Source of the DNA: Rhizobiaceae bacterium
GTDB lineage: Bacteria; Pseudomonadota; Alphaproteobacteria; Rhizobiales; Rhizobiaceae
Reading direction: 5' to 3'
Length of the DNA: 64,000 bases
NCBI GenBank assembly: GCA_023953905.1
Contig: JAMLJA010000010.1
Location: forward strand, 1 to 64,000
The translations under genes were made by a program, and so were the position numbers. Numbering within the stretch: the stretch's first letter is position 1; each line of letters opens with the position of its first letter. The notes under the pieces are model-generated. The model searched no databases and was not told the DNA's origin. It saw nothing but the letters and a program-made list of their open reading frames with translations. Positions 17,870 through 26,450 of this stretch are shown here, piece after piece.

Positions 17870-19038
17870 GTCACCTTCTTGATCATGGGGCTGACGACGC
17901 GCTGGCTCAGCGCAACGAGTATCAGCATGCCGCCCAGCAGCCACGCCGACAGGGCGGAGGCCAGAGACCAGTTGACCGACTGATTGGTGTAGAAAGCGAT
18001 GAAGGTACTGACCATCTGATCGCTCGGGCCGCCGACCAGCGCCGGGGTGATGTAGTAGCCAATCGAAAGAATAAACACGATGAAGCCCCCTGCCCACACG
18101 CCGGACAGCGTAAGTGGGAAGACGACGCGAATGAAAGCGCTCGCCGGTGGCGCTCCGAGATTGCTAGCCGCCTGGAAATACGATTTCGGGATAGCGCGAA
18201 TGGCGTTGATCAATGGCAGCACGAGGAATGGCAGCAGCACGTGCACCATGACAAGAATTACGCCAAAGCGATTGAAGATGAGTTGCAGGGGCGCGTCGAC
18301 CACACCGAGCCACATCAAAAGACTGTTCAGCGGTCCGGTGCCCTGAAGAACGATCACCCATGCCGCCGTTCTGGCCAGAATCGAGAGCCAGAACGGCACG
18401 AGCAGAAGAAGCATCAGCCAGCCGGAGGCCCGCGGGCTCGCATTCGCAATGACCCAGGCAACAGGATAGCCGAGGCAGATGCAGATCAGGGTAACCGAAA
18501 CCGCGATCACCAGCGTGCGCAGGAAGATTGGCACGAACAGTGCATCTTCACCTCGCTGCTCCATACCGTCGGCACCGCGCTGAATGTCGATGGCCGCCAG
18601 CAGGAACGTCGCAGTCAACGTGCCAGTTTCACGATGAATCAATTGCCACGTCGGCGGCTCGCCCCATTTGGGATCGGCGTTTATCAGGCCCTCCCTGGCG
18701 CGCTCCGGCGAGGCTGCGACCAGATCCCGTGAGGCGGCGGTCGCCTTGCGCACGACCGACCGCATGCCGGCCTCGAGAGAATTGAGCCGGCGTCCCAGGA
18801 TAGCGGCAGACTGCGCGGAAGCGTTCAGATCCGAAACCAGTGCGGCGAAGACCGAATCGGGCGGAAGCCCCTCGCCGTCCCACTCCCTGAGCAAAACGGT
18901 TGTTGCGGGAATGGTGGCGGTGATCTCCTCGGTGCTCACGCCACGGAACAGAAAAGCGGCGATCGGATAGAAGTAGAACACCGCAAGGAACAACGCGAGC
19001 GGCGCGACCAGCAGAATGCTGGCCAAGCCTTTCGACAT
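17866..19038 (-). CDS. ABC transporter permease (PotB type)
   Basis: Inner-membrane permease of about 390 residues. After the first helix (ILLVAPLALFLAVFYFYPIA) comes a long polar, probably periplasmic, loop of about 100 residues, then five helices with the EAA-type loop AASNLGAPPASAFIRVVFPLTLSG. Start choice is uncertain: TTG at 19068, ATG at 19044 and ATG at 19038 are all in frame. The last is chosen because AGGA sits at normal spacing. It belongs with the binding protein at 19130 and the ATPase at 20249. Confidence 0.83.
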   Translation of the reverse strand: MSKGLASILLVAPLALFLAVFYFYPIAAFLFRGVSTEEITATIPATTVLLREWDGEGLPPDSVFAALVSDLNASAQSAAILGRRLNSLEAGMRSVVRKATAASRDLVAASPERAREGLINADPKWGEPPTWQLIHRETGTLTATFLLAAIDIQRGADGMEQRGEDALFVPIFLRTLVIAVSVTLICICLGYPVAWVIANASPRASGWLMLLLLVPFWLSILARTAAWVIVLQGTGPLNSLLMWLGVVDAPLQLIFNRFGVILVMVHVLLPFLVLPLINAIRAIPKSYFQAASNLGAPPASAFIRVVFPLTLSGVWAGGFIVFILSIGYYITPALVGGPSDQMVSTFIAFYTNQSVNWSLASALSAWLLGGMLILVALSQRVVSPMIKKVT

Positions 19039-19129
19039 CAACATCCTGGCGAACACAGCCACGATCAACTCCAGGAGATGCGGCGACCGCGCAGGACGCC
19101 TATCTAAAACGATTCTCGGTGAGCCCGGA

Positions 19130-20179
19130 TTATTTGGCGGCCCAAGCGTTGAAGCGCTCGGTCAAGCTGTCCAAGTTTTCGACCCAGAACTCGTCATCCA
19201 CGGCAATGCCGTATTTCAGGCGCTCCGGGATCAGCGGCAGGTTCTCCTTGACCTCGGGCGTCAGATAATCGAGCGAGGCCTTGCTCGTCGAGCTGTAATA
19301 TGTCCGATTGGTGTATTCGGCCTGCAGTTCCGGGTGCTCGTCGATGAATTTGATGTACTCCATCGCCTGAGCCGTATTCGGGCTGCCCTTCACGATAGCA
19401 AGCTGGTCCGTGACATAGGTGTACCCGGCCTGCCAGGCGATCTTGAAGTTCCGCTTGTCCGAAGCATTGACTGTCGCGATACGACCGTTCCAGGCATAGG
19501 TCATCACATACTCGCCCGCAGCCAGACGGCTCAGGAATTCAGCACCGGAGTTCCATAGCAGGATTTCGTCCTTGATCGTATCGAGCTTCGCGAATGCCCG
19601 GTCGACACCTTCCGGCGTGCGCAGGACCTTGTACACATCCGAAACCGGCACGCCATCGCCCATCAGTGCAACTTCCAGAGCGCCTTTCGGCGTGCTCCAC
19701 AGGCCACGCTTGCCGGGAAACTTCGCCGTATCGAAGAAGTCTGCCCAGCTGGATGGCCCGTTGTCCGGAAACCTGTCGCCGTCATAGGCCAGAATGTTTC
19801 CCGCGGTGTAAAAACCGTAGCCGCAATCGCTGTGCACGTTGTCGGCATACTTGCTGCGGTCGATCTGGCTCCAGTCGATCTTCTCGAACAGTCCTTCCTC
19901 GCAGCCGATCACGGCTTCGGCAGATTCCTGATCCACGAGGTCCCAGGTTACATTGCCGGACTCCACCATGCTCCGTATCTTGGCGAGAACGGGGTTCTGG
20001 TCCTCCAGAACAGCCTTGCCAGTGGCCTTGGAGTAGGGCTCAAAAAAGGCGGCGCGCTGCGCCTCCTGCCCGACGCCGCCCCATGCCACAACCGTCAGGT
20101 CGCGGGCGGCCGCAGAACCGTTTCCCGCCATCAGGGCAGCCGCCGCAGCCGTCGCGGCCAGTAAAGTCTTTCTCATCAT
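19130..20179 (-). CDS. Spermidine/putrescine-type ABC substrate-binding protein (PotD-like)
   Basis: A 349-residue type II periplasmic binding protein starting MMRKTLLAATAAAAAL, a clear signal peptide ending near SAAARDL. The mature start LTVVAWGGVGQEAQRAAFFEP is typical of PotD/iron-type receptors in proteobacteria. The ATG at 20179 has GGGGGA upstream; longer frames have no ribosome site. The regulon palindrome at 20217-20232 sits just before the ribosome site, implying an internal promoter. Ligand not known; polyamines are only a family default. Confidence 0.87.
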   Translation of the reverse strand: MMRKTLLAATAAAAALMAGNGSAAARDLTVVAWGGVGQEAQRAAFFEPYSKATGKAVLEDQNPVLAKIRSMVESGNVTWDLVDQESAEAVIGCEEGLFEKIDWSQIDRSKYADNVHSDCGYGFYTAGNILAYDGDRFPDNGPSSWADFFDTAKFPGKRGLWSTPKGALEVALMGDGVPVSDVYKVLRTPEGVDRAFAKLDTIKDEILLWNSGAEFLSRLAAGEYVMTYAWNGRIATVNASDKRNFKIAWQAGYTYVTDQLAIVKGSPNTAQAMEYIKFIDEHPELQAEYTNRTYYSSTSKASLDYLTPEVKENLPLIPERLKYGIAVDDEFWVENLDSLTERFNAWAAK

Positions 20180-20216
20180 TCCACATTCCCCCATTTTTGC
20201 AGCAGCACGCTGCATC

Positions 20217-20232
20217 GTTTAATTTTCTAAAC
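20217..20232. promoter_or_regulatory. Regulon palindrome, copy 4
   Basis: GTTTAATTTTCTAAAC lies 37 bp before the PotD-like start, in the short gap after the ATPase gene. Its place inside a co-directional gene train suggests a separate regulated promoter for the binding protein and permeases. Confidence 0.6.
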
Positions 20233-20248
20233 CATACCACCTATTGAA

Positions 20249-21424
20249 CTACGAATCCATATCACGGCTATTTTTTTTAACGTCAACATCGCGCGGCAGC
20301 ACATAACAATCCCTTCCGGACCACATTGCGGTCAGGTTCGACCCGCTCTTCAAATGTGAGCGCGATTGCTTGTTTGTTATTTTCGCCGCAATCTCGACTG
20401 AGTTGGCGAGTTTGCAGCGCAACCTAACATGATCGCCGAGATAGATTCGTTCGACAATCTCAACATTCAGACGGTTCGGCAATTCCGGGACCGGGTGATC
20501 CTGCGCAATGTTCTCGGGACGGAAAACGACAAATACGTCATCGCCGGGACGAAATTGGATGTCGGACACCGCATGCATGATCAGGCCATCGCAATCCACT
20601 TCGCAGACGCTCCCGCTTTGGGCACGCACGATCCCGCAAAGCTTGTTGTTGTCGCCTATGAAATCGGCAACGAATGCGTTGGCGGGCCGTTCGTAAATAT
20701 CGACCGGCGATGCGATCTGCTGAATTCGACCATGAGCAAACACGGCCACGCGATCCGACATGGTCAACGCCTCGGACTGATCGTGGGTCACGTAAACCAC
20801 GGTGATGCCAAGCCGCTCGTGCAAATGCTTGATCTCAAGCTGCATGTGTTCCCGCAACTGCCGATCGAGAGCACCAAGCGGCTCGTCCATCAGGACAAGG
20901 CGCGGGTTGAAAATCAACGCACGGGCAAGAGCGATGCGCTGCTGCTGGCCGCCCGAAAGCTGGCCGGGTCGGCGGTCAACAGTCTCATTCAGGCGGACGA
21001 CTTCAAGTATCGCCTTCACCCGATCATCGCGTTCAGCCTTTCCCACCCCTCTCATCGTCAGTGGGAAGGCGAGATTCTGCCCCACTGTCATATGCGGAAA
21101 CAGCGCATAGTTCTGAAACACCATTCCGATGTTGCGCTTGTAGGCCGGGACCCCAACGAGCGAAGCGCCATCGAGCTCGATCTCACCTCCGCTCGGTTGT
21201 TCAAAGCCAGCCAGCATCATGAGTGTGGTGGTCTTGCCGGAGCCTGAGGGGCCCAGTAGCGTCAGGAACTCGCCCTTGAAGATGTCAAGATTCAAGTCTG
21301 CCACGACCGGCACCCTGCCGTCATAACTCTTGTTGACGCGCCGGAAGCGCGACAGGATCGCAGCGCCGGAGTCCGCGGTTGCTACTTGTTGTGGCGAGGC
21401 TGACATCAGCGACGGATTGGTCAT
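20249..21424 (-). CDS. ABC transporter ATP-binding protein (PotA type)
   Basis: A 391-residue ATPase with Walker [10 protein letters not shown], signature [15 protein letters not shown], Walker [13 protein letters not shown] and a C-terminal TOBE-type regulatory domain (about 290-375), which gives it PotA length. It energises the permeases at 17054-19038. Its start overlaps the stop of the flavodoxin-like gene by 4 bp, tying the transporter to the BKACE/acyl-CoA genes upstream. Confidence 0.9.
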   Translation of the reverse strand: MTNPSLMSASPQQVATADSGAAILSRFRRVNKSYDGRVPVVADLNLDIFKGEFLTLLGPSGSGKTTTLMMLAGFEQPSGGEIELDGASLVGVPAYKRNIGMVFQNYALFPHMTVGQNLAFPLTMRGVGKAERDDRVKAILEVVRLNETVDRRPGQLSGGQQQRIALARALIFNPRLVLMDEPLGALDRQLREHMQLEIKHLHERLGITVVYVTHDQSEALTMSDRVAVFAHGRIQQIASPVDIYERPANAFVADFIGDNNKLCGIVRAQSGSVCEVDCDGLIMHAVSDIQFRPGDDVFVVFRPENIAQDHPVPELPNRLNVEIVERIYLGDHVRLRCKLANSVEIAAKITNKQSRSHLKSGSNLTAMWSGRDCYVLPRDVDVKKNSRDMDS

Positions 21425-22077
21425 GCAGGTTCCCCCGTTGGCCAGACTGTTCCGGATCTCGGCGTGTCTATGCGAAAATCCGTCGCCCTCAGACGGAACA
21501 GGTCGCGGCCGACGCGTTGAGCCTGCGCCAGTGGATCAGAGGGGTCGCGCGAGACTTCCCCGCGCCGGTTGCCGACACCGGTGACGACAGCGACGAGCAG
21601 ACCGTGTGTGTATCGGCAGAAATCAGATATCTGCTGGATGATGCCCACAGACATGCCATGGCTGCTCTCTTCTGAGGAAAGCAAAAGTACGTAGCGTTTT
21701 CCCGCCAGAGCCCGCACGACATCGTCGGCCCCCTTGTGGGCATGGCTGGTGTAGCAGACCAGTCTGTCAATAACGCACTTCATCTGCGCCGGGAGCCCAT
21801 ACCAGTAAATCGGCGCGGCGAAGACCACGGCATCCGCCGGCAGGATGTGCTCCGTGAGAAGTTCGCCGTAGCGGTCAGCGATGCTGCACTCCCCCTCAAC
21901 GGTGCGACAGGTTCGACAATCGCGCAGAAATCCGCTGACGAAATCATCCACGAAATGGCTCTCTGTGATACTGCCTGCAGAGGATGAACCCTCGGCAAAT
22001 GCCGCAGCCATGTGCGCCGAGTTTCCATCCCGGCGCGGACTGGCTATCAAACAGCAGACCCGTTCGCCGGCGCCCAA
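21421..22077 (-). CDS. Flavodoxin-fold NAD(P)H-dependent FMN reductase
   Basis: A 218-residue flavodoxin-like protein starting at TTG 3 bp after the BKACE stop, with GGGG 7 bp upstream. ASPRRDGNSAHMA is the FMN phosphate loop and FAAPIYWYGLPAQMKCVIDRL-like sequence matches the NADPH-dependent FMN reductase family. A CRTCRTVEGEC cluster resembles the cysteine segment of iron-sulfur flavoproteins and may bind a cluster or a disulfide. It may supply reduced flavin or accept electrons in the pathway; role not established. Confidence 0.75.
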   Translation of the reverse strand: MGAGERVCCLIASPRRDGNSAHMAAAFAEGSSSAGSITESHFVDDFVSGFLRDCRTCRTVEGECSIADRYGELLTEHILPADAVVFAAPIYWYGLPAQMKCVIDRLVCYTSHAHKGADDVVRALAGKRYVLLLSSEESSHGMSVGIIQQISDFCRYTHGLLVAVVTGVGNRRGEVSRDPSDPLAQAQRVGRDLFRLRATDFRIDTPRSGTVWPTGEPA

Positions 22078-22079
22078 AG

Positions 22080-23003
22080 TCAGCCCCCTTTTCCCTTGAG
22101 GCCGAGCATATGTCTCGCCTCATCCGGCGAGGCGACCTCGCATCCGATTTCTCCAAGGATGCGGACTGCCTTTTCAACCTGCTGAGCATTGCTGTTCGCC
22201 AACTCACCAGCGCTGATAAACAGACTGTCCTCCAGACCGACACGGATATTTCCGCCGAGCATCGCGCTCGCCGCGGCAATGCGCATCTGAGCCTTGCCGC
22301 CAGCAAGTGCTGAGAACCGATAGCGGTCACCGAACAGGCGGTCTGCGGTGGATTTCATATGCACCAGTTCTTCGATCCCGGAACCGATGCCACCAAGAAT
22401 GCCCATCACGAACTGGATGGCATAGGGAGCGCGTAGCAAGCCCTCCCTCTCGAAAAACGACAGCGTATAGAGATGGCCGACATCGTAGCACTCGAACTCG
22501 AACCGTGTTCCGAGCGGGCCGAGAAGCGAAATGGTGTCCTCGATGTCCTTGAAGGTGCTCTTGAAAACAAAGTCCCGGCTCTCGGCTATGTATGGTTTTT
22601 CCCACGCGTGCGTGAAGTCGGTGTATTTCTTGAGCAGAGGATGCATGGGGAAGTTCATCGACCCCATGTTGAGCGAACAGATTTCCGGCTTGAGTTCGAC
22701 CGCCGCGGCGAGGCGGTCCTCGACGCTCATGTTGTTGCCCCCACCAGTCGTTATGTTGATGACGACGTCGCATGCATCCATGATGCGGGTAAGGATCTCA
22801 CGATATATCGCTGGCGACGAAGCTGGCTCGCCTGTCTCGGGATGACGTGCATGGATATGAACCACGGCGGCGCCCGCCCGCGCCGCGTCAATCGCCTGAT
22901 CGGCAATCGCCTTTGGCGTGACCGGTAGATAAGGCGACATGCTCGGCGTGTGGATCGATCCGGTTATCGCGCAAGTGATAATTGTTCTTGATCTGTCGGT
23001 CAT
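22080..23003 (-). CDS. 3-keto-5-aminohexanoate cleavage-family protein (BKACE, DUF849)
   Basis: A 307-residue TIM-barrel enzyme of the beta-keto acid cleavage family, which condenses a beta-keto acid with acetyl-CoA to give acetoacetate and a new acyl-CoA. Metal-ligand HIHAR (H49, H51) and the C-terminal RVGLEDS, which carries the conserved Arg, Glu and Asp, are present. It has a strong ribosome site (GGGGAGG). It sits between an enoyl-CoA hydratase and a flavodoxin gene, so it probably finishes degradation of a 3-keto acid. Relatives act on 3-keto-5-aminohexanoate and dehydrocarnitine; the substrate here is unknown. Confidence 0.88.
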   Translation of the reverse strand: MTDRSRTIITCAITGSIHTPSMSPYLPVTPKAIADQAIDAARAGAAVVHIHARHPETGEPASSPAIYREILTRIMDACDVVINITTGGGNNMSVEDRLAAAVELKPEICSLNMGSMNFPMHPLLKKYTDFTHAWEKPYIAESRDFVFKSTFKDIEDTISLLGPLGTRFEFECYDVGHLYTLSFFEREGLLRAPYAIQFVMGILGGIGSGIEELVHMKSTADRLFGDRYRFSALAGGKAQMRIAAASAMLGGNIRVGLEDSLFISAGELANSNAQQVEKAVRILGEIGCEVASPDEARHMLGLKGKGG

Positions 23004-23015
23004 CCGAGCCTCCCC

Positions 23016-23801
23016 TCAGCGCCCGGTCCAGACCGGTGCGCGCTTCTCGAGAAACGCGGTCGGCCCTTCGATGAAATCCGAAGACGCCATCATGCGCTTG
23101 TGAATGGGCAGGTCGAGTTCGGCAAGACCTGTCAGTGCCGTCCGGTCGTCGAGAACCTCGACAGCACGCATCACTTCCTTGGTTGCCTGCAGCGAGAGCG
23201 GCGCCCCAGTCGCGATGGCTTCCGCCAACGCCATTGCGCGTGGCATCAGGTCGGCACTTTCGACGATGGAGTTGACCATGCCCCAGCGCTCCGCCTCGGC
23301 AACCTCGAACCAGCGGCCCGTGAGAAGTATTTCGGCGGCGATACGCCGTGGCAGGAACCTGGGTAGCCGTTGTACGCCGCCGGCATCCGCGATGAACCCT
23401 CGCAGAACCTCCGGGAACCAGAAACGCGTGTTGGGTGTAGCCAGCACGATGTCGCAAGCCAGAGATATCTCCCAGCCGCCCCCTACCGTCAGTCCGTTAA
23501 GCGCCGCGATCACCGGCTTGTTGCAATCGAGAAGCACATGCAATCCTGCGAATCCGCCTGCACCGTGCTCCTCATTGTCCTTTACGCCGCTGGCGGCTTC
23601 ATTCATGTCCCAGCCGCCGCAGAAGAATTTTTCGCCCGCGCCGGTCACGATCGCGACGACGAGGTCCGGATCGTCGCGAAACAGCGTGAACGCTGACGTC
23701 AGTTCCTCGCTCATCTGGATGTTGATCGTATTCGCCTTCGGGCGGTCAAGCGTGACAACAAAGATCTTGCCGTGACGCTGGGTTTTGATGAACTCGCTCA
23801 T
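23016..23801 (-). CDS. Enoyl-CoA hydratase/carnitinyl-CoA dehydratase-like protein
   Basis: A 261-residue crotonase-fold protein. The oxyanion segment is FFCGGWDMNEA and the catalytic part LTVGGGWEISLACD...WFPEVLRGF keeps two Glu positions, with an aromatic-rich pocket unlike the first hydratase at 3010. It starts 7 bp after the acyl-CoA dehydrogenase stop and ends 12 bp before BKACE. Possibly hydrates or dehydrates a functionalised acyl-CoA ahead of BKACE cleavage. Confidence 0.85.
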   Translation of the reverse strand: MSEFIKTQRHGKIFVVTLDRPKANTINIQMSEELTSAFTLFRDDPDLVVAIVTGAGEKFFCGGWDMNEAASGVKDNEEHGAGGFAGLHVLLDCNKPVIAALNGLTVGGGWEISLACDIVLATPNTRFWFPEVLRGFIADAGGVQRLPRFLPRRIAAEILLTGRWFEVAEAERWGMVNSIVESADLMPRAMALAEAIATGAPLSLQATKEVMRAVEVLDDRTALTGLAELDLPIHKRMMASSDFIEGPTAFLEKRAPVWTGR

Positions 23802-23808
23802 AATTGCC

Positions 23809-24966
23809 TCACTGCTTGTAGGGGCGCGTCAGTTCGCGCGCGATCATCAGCCGCTGGATTTCGGAGGTGCCGTCCCAGATCCGTTCGACGCGGGCATCGC
23901 GCCAGAACCGTTCGATAGGCAATCCCTGCATAACGCCCAGGCCGCCAAAGATCTGCACGGCGTGATCGGTAACGCGACCCAGCGTTTCACTCGAGAACAT
24001 CTTGGCCATGCCGACGAATGCCTCCGTCGCCTCCCCACGATCCATCTTCCAGGCAAGTTGCATCGTCAGCAGCCTCGCCGCCTCAATCTCTGTCGCCATG
24101 TCGGCAAGCTTGAAACCAATTCCCTGATGCTCCGCGATGGGTCGGCCGAAGGTCTTGCGCGATGCCGCCCACTCAACAGCCATGCCAAGCACACGTTCTG
24201 CGCGCCCCACGCAGTTGGCAGCTATCGCCAGACGGCTCGAGAACAGCCACTCCTTTGCGACATCGAAGCCACGATCGACTTCGCCAAGAACCTGCGCCTT
24301 CGGAAGCCGGCAGTCCGTAAAGAAAAGCTCGCACTGATGGTAACCGCGATTGCCGACGGCACGCCCCATGCGGCGCACCTCGAATCCCGGCGTTCCCTTG
24401 TCGACAAGAAAAGACGTAATCTTCTTGCGCGGGCGGGGACCCTCGGTCATTCCAGTCACCGCGAAAACGATAGCAAAGTCGGCAACGTCGGCATGGCTGA
24501 TGAAATGCTTGGAACCATTGAGGATGAAGTCATCGCCGTCGGCGCGCGCTTGTGTCGAAATGTTGCTCGCATCCGACCCCGCGCCTGGTTCAGTGAGCGC
24601 GAAACAATCGACCCGGTCACCGGCGATAGTCGGCTTGAGATACCGCTCTATCTGCTCCCCCTTGCAGGCCTTGAGTATCGGCGCCGGCCGCAGCACGCAA
24701 TTTGACAGCGCGAGACTGACCCGACCGAGCTCGCGCTCCAGCAAAGCCATTTCGACGCTGTCGAGGCCACCGCCGCCGAAATCCGCCGGCATGTTCGCAG
24801 CATATAGCCCGGCGTCGCGCGCCAGCTTCAGGAGCTGTTTTCGAAGAATGTCTGGAACTTCGCCGGACTGTTCGATATTCTCTTCATGCGGTATGAGATG
24901 CGTCGCCACGAAACGTCTCGCGGTTTCACTGACAAGGCTCTGCTGACTGGTAAGCTCGAAGTCCAC
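23809..24966 (-). CDS. Acyl-CoA dehydrogenase
   Basis: A 385-residue flavoenzyme starting at GTG with GGGGGAA 6 bp upstream. The family motifs LTEPGAGSDASN and FGRPIAEHQGIGFKLADM are intact. As in the other two acyl-CoA dehydrogenases here, Asp (WDGTSEIQR, D365) replaces the Glu of the medium-chain enzymes. It is the first gene of the train that continues through enoyl-CoA hydratase, BKACE, FMN reductase and PotA. The regulon palindrome lies directly upstream of its ribosome site. Confidence 0.9.
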   Translation of the reverse strand: MDFELTSQQSLVSETARRFVATHLIPHEENIEQSGEVPDILRKQLLKLARDAGLYAANMPADFGGGGLDSVEMALLERELGRVSLALSNCVLRPAPILKACKGEQIERYLKPTIAGDRVDCFALTEPGAGSDASNISTQARADGDDFILNGSKHFISHADVADFAIVFAVTGMTEGPRPRKKITSFLVDKGTPGFEVRRMGRAVGNRGYHQCELFFTDCRLPKAQVLGEVDRGFDVAKEWLFSSRLAIAANCVGRAERVLGMAVEWAASRKTFGRPIAEHQGIGFKLADMATEIEAARLLTMQLAWKMDRGEATEAFVGMAKMFSSETLGRVTDHAVQIFGGLGVMQGLPIERFWRDARVERIWDGTSEIQRLMIARELTRPYKQ

Positions 24967-24980
24967 AAAATTCCCCCGAT

Positions 24981-24996
24981 GTTTGATTTTTCGAAC
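24981..24996. promoter_or_regulatory. Regulon palindrome, copy 5
   Basis: GTTTGATTTTTCGAAC lies inside arms ATGTTTGA/TCGAACAT. It abuts the ribosome-binding site of the acyl-CoA dehydrogenase gene and lies 101 bp before the divergent XRE-cupin regulator. That position suits a repressor blocking the left promoter and allowing autoregulation of the right one. Confidence 0.65.
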
Positions 24997-25097
24997 ATTA
25001 CACAGATGAATGATTGTGTCTACTCCGGAATGCGTTGCTGTTCGTGTTCCAGTTTTTTATTGGCGCTCGTTGGAGCAATTGTGATTGAAAGGCTCAG

Positions 25098-25670
25098 ATG
25101 AGCGAAAAGAAGCAACACGACGAATCTGACGGCGTGGGAGTACGTCTCTCGGCGCTACGCACTGCGCACCGTCTTTCCCAGCGCGAGCTCGCACGCCGTT
25201 CCGGCCTGACGAATGGAACAATTTCCCTTATAGAACAAGGAACTACGAGTCCTTCGGTCGCATCCCTGAAGAAAATACTCTCCGTGTTCTCCATCAGCAT
25301 CGCCGACTTTTTCATGCTGGATGCCGATCATGTGGGCAGCGTCTTCTTCGGCAAGGAAGACCTCGTGGAGATAGGCGGCGGTGACATTTCGTTTCTGCTG
25401 GTGAATGGCCGCGACCAGAACCGCAAGCTGCAGATGGTGACGGAGCGATACGAGGTTGATGCCGATACAGGTGTTGAAATGTTACAACACTCGGGCGAAG
25501 AGTGCGGCATCATTCTAAAGGGCTCGCTTGAGGTCACCGTCGGTGTCGAGCGGCGCGTTCTGACGGCCGGGGAGGCGTATTACTTCAACAGTTCCGTGCC
25601 ACATCGCTTTCGCAATGTCGGCGACGGAGAGTGTGAAGTCATCAGCGCCGCCACGCCGCCATCTTTCTGA
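25098..25670 (+). CDS. XRE-family regulator with C-terminal cupin domain
   Basis: A 190-residue regulator. Residues about 13-68 form an XRE/Cro HTH (LSQRELARRSGLTNGTISLIEQG), close in style to PuuR. Residues about 110-185 form a cupin_2 sensing domain (EECGIILKGSLEVTVG, PHRFRNVGDGECEV). It is divergent from the acyl-CoA dehydrogenase/BKACE/Pot genes and convergent with the SDR gene. It is the obvious candidate for binding the GTTT-N8-AAAC palindromes, one of which lies in its own promoter. The effector is probably a small metabolite bound in the cupin. Confidence 0.88.
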   Translation: MSEKKQHDESDGVGVRLSALRTAHRLSQRELARRSGLTNGTISLIEQGTTSPSVASLKKILSVFSISIADFFMLDADHVGSVFFGKEDLVEIGGGDISFLLVNGRDQNRKLQMVTERYEVDADTGVEMLQHSGEECGIILKGSLEVTVGVERRVLTAGEAYYFNSSVPHRFRNVGDGECEVISAATPPSF

Positions 25671-25690
25671 AGGGACGCTCCGGGTGCCGT

Positions 25691-26446
25691 TCAGTGAACG
25701 TATGACGCGCCGTTAACGTCGATCGTCGTGCCCGTCGCATAGTCTGCAAGTCCCGACGCAAGAAAGGCAACGACGTTCGCGATGTCGGCAGGCTTGCCGA
25801 TGCGGCCTGCCGGAATTTCCGCGAGCCATTGTTCCCGACCGCTGACTTCGAAGAATTCTGAAGCCTGGTCAGTCTCGATGATTCCCGGCGCGACCACGAA
25901 AGCTTTGACGTTGTCGGCTCCATACTGGCGCGCGATCTGCCGCGTCAGCGAAACCAGGCCGCCCTTGGCCGCGCCGTCATGGGGGCATGTCGCCGTGTCG
26001 CCGCGAAATGCGGGGCGGCTCGCAATGTTGATGATGGAACCGCCGCCGACCTCCCGGAAATGCCGGACGGCCATCCTGCTGAGATGGGCCGGGCCGATCA
26101 GGTTGACGTGCAGCACGCTCCGCCATGCCGCGTCCCACGCGTCATCCGATTCATCGAGGTCGAGGTCGATGCGTATGGAGGCATTGTTGACGATCACATC
26201 GACACGGCCTTTCCAGGCAATGGCTTCGTTCCACATCTTCACCAACTGATCCAGCCTTGACACTTCCGCCTGAAGCGGCAGGCAGCGCTCACCGAGACGG
26301 TCCGCGATTTCCTGCGCGAGGCCCGCGCTTCTTCCATAGTGCAGAACGACGTTCGCGCCGGCCGCATGGCAGGTTTCCAGAATTGCTCTACCGATGCCGC
26401 GAGAGGCGCCGGTCACGAGCACCGTCTTGGAGGAGAGGTCGATCAT
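25691..26446 (-). CDS. SDR-family protein lacking the catalytic Tyr
   Basis: A 251-residue short-chain dehydrogenase/reductase with an intact cofactor loop TGASRGIG, NNAS motif and active-site Ser (NIAS, S143). Where classical members have Y-x3-K, this one reads D-G-A-A-K (D157, K161, within CPHDGAAKGG), so the catalytic Tyr is missing; a single-base TAC to GAC change would explain it. It starts 4 bp after the acetoacetate-decarboxylase-like gene. It may be inactive, or use another residue. Confidence 0.83.
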   Translation of the reverse strand: MIDLSSKTVLVTGASRGIGRAILETCHAAGANVVLHYGRSAGLAQEIADRLGERCLPLQAEVSRLDQLVKMWNEAIAWKGRVDVIVNNASIRIDLDLDESDDAWDAAWRSVLHVNLIGPAHLSRMAVRHFREVGGGSIINIASRPAFRGDTATCPHDGAAKGGLVSLTRQIARQYGADNVKAFVVAPGIIETDQASEFFEVSGREQWLAEIPAGRIGKPADIANVVAFLASGLADYATGTTIDVNGASYVH

Positions 26447-26450
26447 TTTT

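Noticed and set aside
17719..18732. 337-codon plus-strand frame antisense to the Pot-type permeases
   Set aside because: The minus strand encodes hydrophobic permease helices with EAA loops; the plus frame is polar low-information sequence.
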